Of a DNA stretch of 64,000 nt, positions 39,631-50,812 are shown in pieces (the stretch's first letter is position 1; every line of letters starts with the position of its first letter). A program made the position numbers and the translations under genes. Origin of the DNA: Mugil cephalus (Eukaryota > Chordata > Actinopteri > Mugiliformes > Mugilidae); contig NC_061783.1 of NCBI RefSeq assembly GCF_022458985.1, positions 9,268,413-9,332,412 of the forward strand, in the 5' to 3' direction. The notes below the pieces were generated by a model. It saw only the letters and a program-made list of their open reading frames with translations, was not told the origin of the DNA and made no database searches.

Positions 39631-42600
39631 AACAAATGAAAATATCAATGAAAAAAAACAACGTCTGCATTGTTATTGCTCCCCTCTACGCTGTTTGCAT
39701 TTAAACATGTATAGACCCGCTTAAAGGCCATTGCGCGGTGGTGAAGCATTTTACGCATTAAATATCAGCACTTTGGACTCACTATTACACCAGAATCTGC
39801 ACAATTAGTGCCTGGATCTGTAGCAAACAAATTAAAACACTGAGGTGCTATAAGTTAGAAGACCAAACGCACACTTTTACGCTGCTACTGCAAATATATT
39901 AGGTTATATATTAGGTTATTATTTTTATTTAAATGATTCAATACAACAACCAATTAAATAATCCGCTGCGAGTTAATTTTCAATATCGTTGTCAAATAAT
40001 GTTAAATGTTTCATTATTATGGATCTTAAATAGATCCAATATAAATAGGTGGCTGTCAGGCTAGAAAATGCATTGTCATTTTTGTGCTCTCACTGATCTT
40101 TGGATTGTTATTTTCCAATTATTTTTAACAGTGTGTCAAAGTATTTTCAGCTATATAAGATATTTTACAACTCTTGCATTCCATCTGAAGGAGATCTTTA
40201 TCACTGAAGCACTGTAGATAGCTTATAGATCCACCTTTACTTTATCTCACTCAATAACATTTATTGTTGCCAAACAATCAGCATTGCGCCAGGTACACTT
40301 TGTTTCCTATTCGCGTCTCTCCGAGTCCTTCTCTCTGTGAGAGTACAAACTGTCATTTCGCTGATTGTCTTTGGAAACACTGCTCGGACAGCACTCTCCT
40401 TTGGCGAGGGTCGCCATGTTTGCTGCTGTTATCGCTGTGTTTATGGGAGCTAGCCGCAGCGCATTGGCGTTCATATATGACAGTCAAAAGGGCAATAAAC
40501 GCAGGGAGAGAGGCTGAAGTTTATGGTTGCCTCTCTCTGCCATAGTCCGGCCTTGCCTTGCGCATCCTTTACTGCGCGCTGGAATTCCGTCCCTAATTAC
40601 GGGACATCCTCCCCGTTGCCGCAGCAACGTGGTCATAAAAGCTGTCTGAGAGTCTGGAGCATTTGTACAATTGGAGTGCAGTGCAATAAACCGTCTGAGA
40701 CCCAAGGTTATTAACTGTGTTACCAAGGAGGCGACAGCAACGACAGGGAGAGGACGGACAGGAAAAGCTTCTGCTCGCTGGCCGCATCGGCTTCATTTGC
40801 TAGGCTTTTCCCCCTCGTGTGGTTTGTCCACCTCGAATCTGTTCAGCGACTGCACTCAGGATTAGAATCTTCCACCACCGGGCGGCGCTATTGGGACCAA
40901 TGTCATGGCCTTGGATCTTTAGGACGCCAAGCTCACCTCAAATGCACGCAGGTAAAAGTTGTCAACATAGCCTGAATGTTTGCATAGTGTCATGACAAAC
41001 GTTTTTGTGATCAGTTTTTTTTGTAGACTTCTTGCATGCAAGTCACGAGATGAGATCCGTCATGGGTTAGTTTCCACATTTCTCTTTGGTGCCCACTGGG
41101 CCGTGCGGTAGAGAAACTCTTCCTGGGGGCCCTAATAAGGCAACACATCTGTGCCAAGACTTCATGCTGCATGTGCTATTCATTTTGCTGAGCTAGAGCC
41201 TTTTAATGGTTCAAATATAGCATAGCCGGCTTGTACCTGGAGAGATCTGCAAGTCCTTCCAGAGTGACCACAAATGTTTAGTATTTGAAATATTTTGCCT
41301 CGGTTATTAAAGGGTGGACACCTTGATAAACTCGGGGATACAACAGTATCCTCTGGATTCTTAAATACAAGTGATTACATTTTTCAGATGGTTCTCATGC
41401 TGGCTTGTATGGGCAGTCGTCTTCTTCCTCTTCTAAGAATCCGCTAAAATCATTTGACATCCGTCCAACGCAAATTATTCTCTGTACGTGCCAAATATAC
41501 AAAAGCTGTTATTAGATAGGTCAATGTGATTGCGATAGGGCAACACTCGTGTCTCCATTTCCTTCCTGTCATAGACACTGAGCTGCACTCTGAAGCTATT
41601 TGGTGTCAGTTCAAGTGGCGAGTGGCTATTTTGGACCTTAATGCGTGCGGACCGAGTCTTTTTCTCCTTTGTCTCTCGTGAAAAATAAATGCTTCCGCTG
41701 GATGTAATAAAACGCCGCGTTATTGTTCATAACTGCACTCGGGACGAACATGATACGACTCAAACGGCCTCTTCGGCCACGATTATATGGGCCTGATCAA
41801 AGCCAGTGGTCAGAGTAAACTGTTTTCAGGATATAATAGCCGGGCAGCTGTGAAAATGAAGATTTAATAGCTACAATTAATAACTGTAACCCAAAGATAT
41901 CGATAGGCCCCCATGCCAGTACAACATCATGAAGTGTGCAGGCCAAAACAATTTAATACTGGGCGCACATAATTAATTGATGTATTTAGTTTCCTTGCTG
42001 GCTCATATGTCCCGTAAGGAACAGGCCACTTCGGGGAAAAGTGCACAGGCTTTGGACTTAATGTTGGTAGTTTGTCTGTATTTAGAGGGCTAACATTATA
42101 GCGAAATATTTTGTTTTGAATGGAAGTTACCACAGGATTAAATACTCTGCGCACGCTATTTGTCTTGAAATGTCGGGCAGTGCTGAAAATACTCTTTATA
42201 AATTTCAGTGATATATCACTTTACTTGTAAAATTGTATTACATTCATATACACATAAATAACCTTCAACTACCTTCAGTCATTTGAGTCATGTAAAATGT
42301 GTGCGTTGTGAGTAGCAGTGATTGACAATGTTCCGCGTCGACGTGGTAACCTTAAACCAGTGTTCTTAAATGAGCCGACAGTGACGGAGTTTAAAAATCT
42401 AAATGGACTCGATTTATAAATTTTTCCCAAATTCCCTAATTTGACTACGACAAGCTGCAAACAAACTCGGGGGAGAGGGTGGGAGGGGAGGGGCAGAGGC
42501 CACCTGGGCCTGGTAATGGCAAAGCTGGCCAAGATTAACTTCAACCTGGAGAGAGCAATAGAGTGCACATGGCCAAGGACACGAGGAGATGGAAGGAGAG

Positions 42601-44252
42601 TTTTATTGTGGCCCTTATTGCCCCAAATTGGAAAGACAGGATGGCTTGTGTGTGTGGACGCTTTGTGTCTGCTTTACTGTGGCACAGTGGTAATGTTCCC
42701 TCAAAACACCGCTGTCAATATTTTGGCAGATTAACAAATTTGAGTGTGTACACTGACTAAACTTTTTTTTTTTTCATATTTTATACAAATAAAAAGATAA
42801 CGCAAATGTTGCCTAAGAGAACTATATTTTGCTATTATAGTCTTTGAACCATAGCACATAAAGGTTTAACCTTTTTGATGCTGTGCGTAAAGACTATTCC
42901 GGTGCATACCAACTCTTTTCCATATCTAAAACTAGTGTAAACACTCAGAAATACAGCAAATTAGAGATGGGTAAAAATAAAATAAAATGTATGTTCTGAG
43001 TCAAATGCAAAAAATGCACATAAGTATTATGTTATTAAGAGAGAATCAGCCACTGAGAATCTTAAAGAAGCTTCAAGGCTCTCCTCGGGAAGTTGCTATA
43101 TGCCCCATTACAGTTAATATTTGAGGAATTTCATGTTGGAATGTTTAGGTAATTGAACTCATATAGAATCAAATATTTTCGCATAGTTTTTTCGTTGTAA
43201 CTTTAATTGATTTTCCTGTAAACGAGAATGTTCGTGCCGTTGTTTACACAAGGAGCTCGTTTTGCTAATCCGAGGGGATTTTGTTAAGGCCTAATTCAGC
43301 GTTAGTCCTAACTCTACGGTTAAAACTGTTTATATTTAATATAATTTAGTCATGTATAGCAAGACAGGCGACGCGATGTTAACTTTGAAATAAACTATTC
43401 CAGAGACATTCTCTGTGAGAAAAAATATATATATGACAGAATATAATTTGATTCTCACTCTATCCCTCGGAAACATTTTATTTTTAAAATTTTGCTTTTG
43501 TGGTGAGGAGCTGGGAATGTCTCGAGGCTAAAGGAAACGGCGCATAAAACGCCTTTTTTGCCAAGTCATTTTGCCAAAAGCGAACTCTCCCTACAGTTAA
43601 AGACTTTATTACCACTAAGTCCCATGGCTTTGTTACTTTATGTCTTTGTTGGTGGGTATCAGCAGCCCCTATACTTTTAGACTTGATTTGCCACCTTAAG
43701 GCCATCTTCCTACCGTAAAGTATAGTTCAGTGTGTTTGTAACAAAAAAAGCGTTTTTTTTTTCATTTATTTTTGGAGTTGCATCGCTATAACATAGCTTG
43801 GTATCATTATAAAGGCTTGTGGTTTTCATAACGTGTATGTCTCTCACTGTATTGTTGAGCTTTGTGGTAAAATTTGATTTGGATGTATGCAAAGGAAAGT
43901 CGAAGCTTTAAACTTCCAATGAGGGAAATCTACAGTGGGATATGTGTTTCAGAAACGTGTTTACACAATGAACTAATGACCTGCGTCCTTTAAAAATATA
44001 ATTATACATTTTCAAACTTTGAATCCGGCTGGACCTCGCCCCTTCTATACAAGGTGGTGCATTAAGGCGAGGTGAAGGAACATACTGATTGCTGTGCTGT
44101 CTTCTTTCTCTGCCATGATGGATATCGTTCCGAGTGCTACGTAGCCTCGGAGTGGGAGGGACTGCCCCGATTCCAGCATTTCCATTGGCTTCGCCGTTCG
44201 CTCGCGGAGAGGGGGGTGCCTCTAATCATATCCAGCATGTTTTGTACAAGAA
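39631..44252. other. hoxa11a - hoxa10a intergenic spacer
   Basis: No gene recognised. A moderate-GC block at about 40.3-40.95 kb ends in a CTCF-like motif with the extended core GGCGGCGCTA (40,875-40,890). Blocks at about 41.65-41.85 kb and 43.5-43.6 kb each carry ATAAAACGCC, a CDX/posterior-Hox-like sequence. The last 200 bases before the hoxa10a ATG are GC-richer and presumably hold its promoter and 5' UTR, but I see no CACGTG box there, unlike four of the other hox genes. Confidence 0.6.
40875..40890 (+). promoter_or_regulatory. Candidate CTCF site between hoxa11a and hoxa10a
   Basis: CCACCGGGCGGC followed by GCTA matches 10 of 12 positions of the vertebrate CTCF core consensus CCASYAGRKGGC and continues into its GCGCTA extension. 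Mammalian HOXA clusters have CTCF sites between their posterior genes (established). A 10/12 match is common by chance in 64 kb, so the call rests on the extended match and the location. Confidence 0.3.
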
Positions 44253-46445
44253 ATGTCAGCCAGAAAGGGCTATCTTCTCCCTTCGCCAAAATACACCACA
44301 ATAATGTCATGTTCGGACAGCCCGTCAGGAAATGCGTTTTTAGTGGATTCTCTGATCAGTGGGCGCACCGAGAGTGGTGGAGGTCACTACACTGGGAGCG
44401 CGGTGTGCGTGCCTCATAGCACCGCTACAGAAGTGCCTTACGGACTACACAACTATGGATACTTCCCAGGTGTGGGTAAGCGGCCTGACGTGGGTCCCCA
44501 AAACATGGTTTCTGCCACAGGAGCGTACATGTCCAGCATGGAGATGTGGATGGACGCACAGAGGTCATGTCGAATGGACCAAGAGCACCCGGTAGGTCCC
44601 CAGGTCGCGCCCTGCTCGTTCCCCCAGAATATTAAGGAGGAGAGCACCTATTGCCTGTACGAGCAGCAGAAGTGCCCAAAAGCCTCCACCGCCGAAGATC
44701 TTACATATTCAAGGTTAACAGCAGCCGGCCTAGGGTCGAGTTCTTGTACAGTTACCGATGGCGGCGGCGGGGGCTCAGTGCCTGTGCCGGGCTACTTCCG
44801 CTTGTCTCAGACGCACGCACATTCTCATAAACTTTACAACACCAACGGCCCCCAGCCGAACCCTTCCCATTCTCATTTTGGCCTACACCCCACTGCTCCT
44901 GCTCGCTTCCACACGCCACCAACCTCGACTTCTGCTCCAGCCACGGCACAAGAAGGGACACCTCGGAACACCGAGGAACCCGTGTCTCACGCTGCATCGG
45001 GGGCCGAGGATACACGGGACTCTTCGGATGGAGAAGCCTCCTCAGCTGAAGAAACGGAAGAGAATGACAAAGAGAGGCCAGCAAAGACAAATAAAGGTAA
45101 TCACAGTTCATCTTAGGTGTGGTCTTGCACTGTTGTTTTGTTTGCATGCAGGTAGTGTGACGCTTTTTAATGGCACCTGTCAAGTTTTGTTTTACTGGTT
45201 AGGCTGGAGTGACAACGCGAGACACATATGTAAACATAGAATTTACATGTCACTTCTCTATACTGTACTAAGTACTAAGATACTAAGTTTTTGTAGTAGG
45301 TCCGAATTAAACTATATTAAAATATGTATTTATGCATGAATACGCTCAGAAGTATGAAGCGTAAAATCTAAAAGCAACCAAGCCCTGTTTTTGTGCAATT
45401 ATTCATTATCCGTCATGTGCTTTGAGATCAAGGACTTAATTTTAAATGTATATTATTCAAAACAAAAACCTTTAGCCTTTGCGAGTGCATCATTTGGCTG
45501 CTGCGTAAATAGTGCATAGGCCCACCTTAGTAGTATAGGTCTATTTTTCTGTGCCAAAATTTTCCCATATTTTTACGCCACGTCTCATGCTAAAAGTTTT
45601 TATTTCACTGTGCTATTGGTAGTAATGTCATATACATTGTAATAATCCAAGCCTGGTCAGTCTAAAAATTAGTTTACGCATAACACACGCATACAACCAT
45701 TTACACACCGTGTAAGTCACTATTTAGCGTGTAAAATGGTATACAAACATATAATACGCGGTTCGTAACACTACTGTCTTCATATGCATCTATTAAAATA
45801 TTTAATGTACAGCAAATGTCCAATAAAGACATTTGTATTATTACAAATGTTTATTACAATAGGCCTATAATAAATCCATATAGTCATAATTTGTTCTCCT
45901 GCACGCTTGCAGGAGAAGTTGGCACATATATCAATAAATATATCTGCTTAGACCTGGGCTACGTTTTAATATGTTATAAATTAAAATGGATTAAAAGTTG
46001 GTATAATGGGTACTAAATTGTGAGTTTGTGGTGGGGACTGCTTATAAGCGTAATAATAATAAGCATAATGCAAACACTCGTCGATGTTCTCTCTGTTTTT
46101 CGCTATCACACACACAATACAGTTCTTCACGTTGCAGTGCGTAAAATCGTTTATCTGCCATTTTCTTTAGGAGACTCAAAAAGCGAGAACACGGCCAACT
46201 GGCTGACAGCAAAAAGCGGCAGAAAGAAACGTTGTCCATACACCAAGCACCAGACACTGGAGCTGGAGAAGGAGTTCCTCTTCAACATGTACCTGACCCG
46301 AGAGCGCCGCCTAGAGATCAGTAAAAGTGTCCACCTGACGGACAGACAGGTTAAAATCTGGTTCCAGAACCGCAGGATGAAACTGAAGAAAATGACGCGG
46401 GAAAACAGGATCCGGGAGCTCACCTCCAACTACGGATTTTCATGA
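44253..46445 (+). CDS. hoxa10a: Hoxa10a, posterior (AbdB-class) homeobox transcription factor
   Basis: Two exons, 44253-45096 and 46171-46445, with a 1,074-bp phase-1 intron (GTAATC donor, TTTCTTTAG acceptor); 372 aa. The start [12 protein letters not shown] and the following SFLVDSLIS-like block (here [11 protein letters not shown]) match group 10. [20 protein letters not shown] and [11 protein letters not shown] are group-10 exon-1 motifs. The NWL tryptophan motif (W292, in [12 protein letters not shown]) stands in for the hexapeptide and contacts PBC cofactors in this family. The homeodomain is at 298-357 ([20 protein letters not shown] ... [13 protein letters not shown]), with the group-10 tail [15 protein letters not shown]. 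The region before the homeodomain is rich in Ser/Glu. Role: axial, kidney and appendage patterning (family knowledge). The zebrafish Aa cluster lacks this gene, so its presence supports an acanthomorph source. Confidence 0.98.
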
Positions 46446-47128
46446 TGAACGAGTTGATCACGCTGAAACAGAGGAAAATAGGTGAAATCAGTGACACCCA
46501 CCCTCTTACACCCCCAACCTTTCCTCACCACTTTGTCCACACAATGACTCATTTCACTGTGGGCTGCAAGTTTCTTTAATTTCCAGACACGCGTAAAGTC
46601 AATGCATCGTCCCCAGTGAGCTAAGAAAATGAAACTGTAATTGATTCTATTTGAATATTTCCTGATGTTGTGTTTTTGTATTGTTGGTCCATTGCGGTTA
46701 CTTCTCTCGTATGACTGGATGTTGTCAGTACAGTTTAAAAAAAAAAAAAAAGGAAAGAAAGAAAAAAGCCTTTGCCCTGAAATTTGTCTACTTTTAACTC
46801 ACCGCAGGAGAAAACATTTGCCCTAAATTTAGACAAACATGATTTTTTTATTATTTTAATTGGAATTGCATGGTATAACGTTTTTCTACCTTTTTAGATT
46901 TTAAATCACTCTGAAATTAAATGCCCTTATATCACAATGGGGAATAATGCACCCTATCACCTTAGATGTAGTCTACCCTTATATAGGTTTAATCTGTGTG
47001 TGAGCTAAATGTATAAATTACCTCCTTATTCACGCTGAGGACGTTTAAAACAGTGTGCAAAGTGAAGGAGGAATATTTTTCATTGTATATTTCTTTGTAA
47101 ATATGACATTGTGATTTGTGTAATGCTT

Positions 47129-47134
47129 AATAAA
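47129..47134 (+). terminator. hoxa10a: Candidate hoxa10a polyadenylation signal
   Basis: AATAAA about 685 bases past the stop codon, the first canonical hexamer seen in the 3' flank. Confidence 0.5.
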
Positions 47135-47405
47135 TTATCAGCTCGCAATGAGGAGTAGCTGCTTGTATTTTGTATCCTGGTTATATGTACGTTTTAGCTT
47201 GCACGGGGAACAAAAAGCTTTGTTTGGAATTCAAAGTTCAAGATAATCTCCTTCACTGGAGAGTCGCTTGTTTTTTGTGTAGCAGTCGAGAAAGACGTGT
47301 TTCTAAGGGGAAATGTACCGGCCATCGGAAATAATTAAGATATTAGGCTACAAGCCGTCTAGCTGCATGCCCAGCCGGCTATTGTAGAGTTTTATGACTG
47401 GCTGG

Positions 47406-47578
47406 TATATGAGCTTTCTCCCTCTCCTCTAAGAGCAGCTTCAGTCGTGAGAGAGCCTTTCGCACGGAGAGGAGGCCCGGCTCACAGCTAGAAATCTGAA
47501 CTGTACTGAAACACTGAGGATAAGACCTTATTTGTTGCTTTAGTCTCGAAATACTGGGATTAACGTTTCAGGGATCGG
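47406..47578 (+). promoter_or_regulatory. Candidate pri-miR-196 / alternative hoxa9a promoter and 5' exon
   Basis: TATATGA at 47,406-47,412 lies in a moderate-GC block. About 170 bases later a strong splice donor (G/GTAAGT) begins at 47,579. The segment before the donor has no long open frame, as expected for a leader exon. The intron that starts there would contain the miR-196 hairpin. Mammalian HOXA9 has an alternative upstream first exon in the HOXA10-HOXA9 interval near miR-196b (family knowledge), so this is a plausible counterpart. The transcript itself is inferred. Confidence 0.4.
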
Positions 47579-47752
47579 GTAAGTGCCTCCATCTCAGTGC
47601 ATTTGTCCATTTTGCGCCTTGTTGCAGCGACTTCTTTTTAGTGTGTACAATACTACAGTACTTTCTCAATACAGCCGATTATTGAGACACATGACGGAAG
47701 CGACGACCACGGTGCATTATGAATTGGCTGATTGTGTTTCACTTGAGGCCCG

Positions 47753-47840
47753 GATCGACTGTCGAGTGGTTTAGGTAGTTTCATGTTGTTGGGGTCCATT
47801 TCAAACTCTGCAACATGAAACTGTCTTAATTGCCCCAGTT
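47753..47840 (+). ncRNA. mir196: miR-196 precursor hairpin
   Basis: The 22-nt mature 5p strand at 47,772-47,793 begins TAGGTAGTTTCATGTTG and matches miR-196. Its middle (GTTTCATGTTG) pairs perfectly with CAACATGAAAC on the 3' arm (about 47,811-47,821), and the stem continues imperfectly on both sides. The location between hox10 and hox9 on the sense strand is the universal vertebrate miR-196 locus. miR-196 represses Hox mRNAs by 3' UTR pairing, strongest for group-8 genes and HOXA7 (established). Seed matches occur in the neighbouring hoxa9a and hoxa7a 3' UTRs. From memory, the mature sequence is the miR-196a form, not the variant usual at mammalian or zebrafish A clusters. The precursor boundaries are approximate. 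Confidence 0.95.
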
Positions 47841-49156
47841 ACATACATCGAAACCGAAAGGAAAGCAAATCTGGGACATAAAGATTATGAGATTTGTTTT
47901 AAATTGTGTGGTGGCGTTTTGAAAGCACGTTACAAACCTGTATAGAATTCGGGGAGGAGTGGCTTACTGTTGTGCATATTCGTAATGTGTGTCCTGGGGT
48001 GTTTTCTTTAGATTCATCAACTTGTTTTTTTTGTTGGTAAAATAAGACCGAGGGGCCACGTGTGCTGAATATCAACGTGATCAAAGCGGGGCTGCAGTAT
48101 GCGTCGTGGACTTGGGGGATTAAGTGTAAAGCTGTGAGTGTTTTCCGTGTGTAGTAGTGACGCAGACACGCCAGACAAGGCCTCGGTTACGACCACTGCA
48201 GTGGAGGGGAAGGGGAAGGTGAATGGGGCAACAGCGACCTCCGTGGGCAATGAGACCGGATGCTTCCGCTGCGCAATAGTGGCTCAGACAAAAGGAGGGG
48301 AAGGGCTTTATGGCGATATTTAGATCCGCCAGACAGGCTGTTATCTGCAGAGGCAGAAAAGAGTGAATAGCCCCTGCGGTAAACTGGGTGAAAAAACACC
48401 CTGATTTAGGTTTACAGCCCGAGAGCCATTGGCATAGTGGCGTCTTTTCCTCCTCTGAAGGTGTTTGTCTATTCTAAGTTTTAGTGCACAAATAGGCGCA
48501 CAGCCGCTCCTTTCCCCCCTCGGCTTGTTTGATGTCTGTTGGCCAAATAATGTGCAAGCACAAGTTAGGTGATTTCCTGCGACTAGTATGCACACCGTGG
48601 ACACCTTGTGCTTTTTTTGTTGTTGTTGTACTTCTCTTTTAAATGCAGTAGTAACACCAGAGTGAAATTCCTGCGTATTGAATTGCCTGTGGCCTTGTGG
48701 GGGGTGTTGTCCAAGCTCTCGGTTTATTAACTGGCAATAAATGAAATGTATGTGAAAATTCAAGGTTGCTACTTTGAAACCTGCAACAGTGGGCTTATCT
48801 GATATAGCCCTATGCACGTTTATACTCACACAGCCACCCCCTTTTTTTCTCTCTCTCTATCTCTCTTTTTTTTTGTAGACCTTAGAGCTTTGTTTTCCCT
48901 GTAAACTGCATAGAGTCTTAATAGTAAATACTCAGTTTAAATTCTTTCGACTGAAGTATTCTCTACACTATATTTTCGGCTAAATGTATCCATGTTCTGT
49001 TTTTGCGTTTTCCATTGAGTTTAATTAATAACACACGCACGTATCTTTATCGCTTGCATATATTTAATGTTATTCCGAATTGGCGGATGGATTTATTTGT
49101 GTCTCTGTGCGTATTTATGCCATTTATTTAATACAATTTATAATCTAAACCGCCTC

Positions 49157-49187
49157 CATTTAAATTGCACTACATGCAATTTAAATG
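49157..49187. repeat. Perfect 31-bp palindrome
   Basis: The left arm CATTTAAATTGCA (49,157-49,169) and right arm TGCAATTTAAATG (49,175-49,187) are exact reverse complements around a five-base spacer. It lies about 1.6 kb upstream of hoxa9a. The arms contain ATTTAAAT and ATGCAATT-like octamers that POU or homeodomain dimers could bind. Function unknown. Confidence 0.6.
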
Positions 49188-50594
49188 TGCTGTTGTCTCC
49201 CGGTGTTCGCCACTCCCCGCACCATTTAATTTTAAAAGGAGGAAACCGCAAACACCACATTACGCTTATTTTTAGCTCTATTTGAGTGTAACGTTACACT
49301 GAAGCCCTGGCTGCAAGCCGGCGTTAGTTAATTTGTTAACGGCGGTGAGGATACCAACACATAGCCCAATACAAGTGATAACGACGGTGTAAACGGGAAA
49401 GTAGAGTAAAGCCAAATCCGTCGTATTTCAGTTATTTGCTGAAGATTTCCTAAATATTCAGCTGTGCAATTCAGCGGATAAAACCAACAGCAGATGTATT
49501 CAGTTACAGTTTTATAATTTGTGACTAGCACATTCATTCATATTAAACACACTAAAACAGTGCATTTTGTCTGATATGTAGCGTTTTCTTGTGTAGTGTT
49601 TTTATTTTATGATTGGTTATAAATAAATAAAAATTAAAAAATTGTTAAAGCATCTCGCAATACTCGAAAATCTTCTTTCTTTTGTCGTCTTGTCAATCCG
49701 GTTGAAATTTTAAAAATAAAATATTTTGAATTACACACTAATTACACTAATATTTTGAATTACGTGCTAAAATCTCACGTTGATTTATTTCCTTTCCTAT
49801 CCCTTATTACATTTATATAAAACTGTATTTTTCAATAAAAGAAATCAAGCAGAGTCCTGCACTATTGTATTTCTTGTAAAACGATTTGTTTTAATGTGAA
49901 TTATTAGCCTGAGGAATAGCCTCAACAAATACAGTGGCATGAATGTCCTTGTCTTAGGCGGGAATGTTGTTTATGCTGAAAATATTTTCCTCAAAGCTTT
50001 TGTTTTTTTTCTAAAGTCAACAAACTCACGCGTAACACAATCTTGTCTAAATGTTCAAGTGAAAACTATTTCAGTTTGATATTAGACATGACGTGCATAG
50101 TCTGTGTTGTTGGATTCTTTAGTCTGAAAAAGATATTTAATATTTCAAGCCCTTAAAATGTAAATATGCGGACACCGTATACAGCCGAAAAAGAACACAA
50201 TATGAAAAAAATGCCATATGCGCAGTTGTAATTTATGACGCAGTTATTGTTTAAATCCTTGAGCTGCAAGGTTTTTGTAATACGGTGGTGTTTAAAATGT
50301 GTTTTGGTGAGCAGCAGTGGTAGGGTGCTTACGTGTCCTATAAAGTATCTCGTAAAATAAGGCTTCCAAATACATATTGTAACATTTTGGATAACCAAAG
50401 AGGAATTGTAACGGCAGCAAGTGTCTGTAATACTATAAAAGTTCCCTTTCAGTCACTCACATTTTTCATATCGCAGATAGCAGATCTTTCTTATATGTTG
50501 ATAATTTTTTAAAACTCGAGGTGGTTATAGCAGAGCGGGTGAGTATTTAATGACCACAGGGATTGATTTATCCTTTATTGTTCAGCCTTATGAT

Positions 50595-50615
50595 CACGTG
50601 TGTCCGCTGCCCAAT
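50595..50615 (+). promoter_or_regulatory. hoxa9a proximal promoter: CACGTG E-box and CCAAT box
   Basis: CACGTG at 50,595-50,600 lies 218 bases before the hoxa9a ATG, followed by a CCAAT box at 50,611-50,615. This is the same pairing and spacing style as at hoxa13a. A GT run at about 50,723-50,737 lies between it and the start codon. Confidence 0.45.
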
Positions 50616-50812
50616 GGCATGGCAGCCTGTCTCTCCATTAGTTTCCCACTGTAGTTCTCTGTGGGGCCAAGTTGCTACTTGATTTCTCCACATTGTTATT
50701 TTGTGAGGCTGGGTTTACTGCGTGTGTGTGTGTGTGTAGGGTGTGTGCGCGCGTTTTACTTTTGCATGTATCTGTTGTATGACTGCGTACATGTGAAAGT
50801 ATAATTTTTGCC

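Larger units (their letters stand above)
47135..50594. other. hoxa10a - hoxa9a intergenic spacer (hosts miR-196)
   Basis: Contains the miR-196 hairpin at about 47.75-47.84 kb, a candidate upstream promoter and first exon at about 47.40-47.58 kb, a GC-richer block with a short open frame at about 48.12-48.33 kb, and a perfect 31-bp palindrome at 49,157-49,187. The rest is AT-rich with no recognised gene. Confidence 0.65.

Noticed and set aside
44758-45339. A 193-codon + strand open frame at the end of hoxa10a exon 1
   Set aside because: Out-of-frame shadow of hoxa10a running into its intron; no recognisable domain.
48341-48829. A 162-codon minus-strand open frame between miR-196 and hoxa9a
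   Set aside because: No domain, signal or family resemblance, and no promoter context. Longest of many random frames in spacers; kept only as a low-probability antisense candidate.
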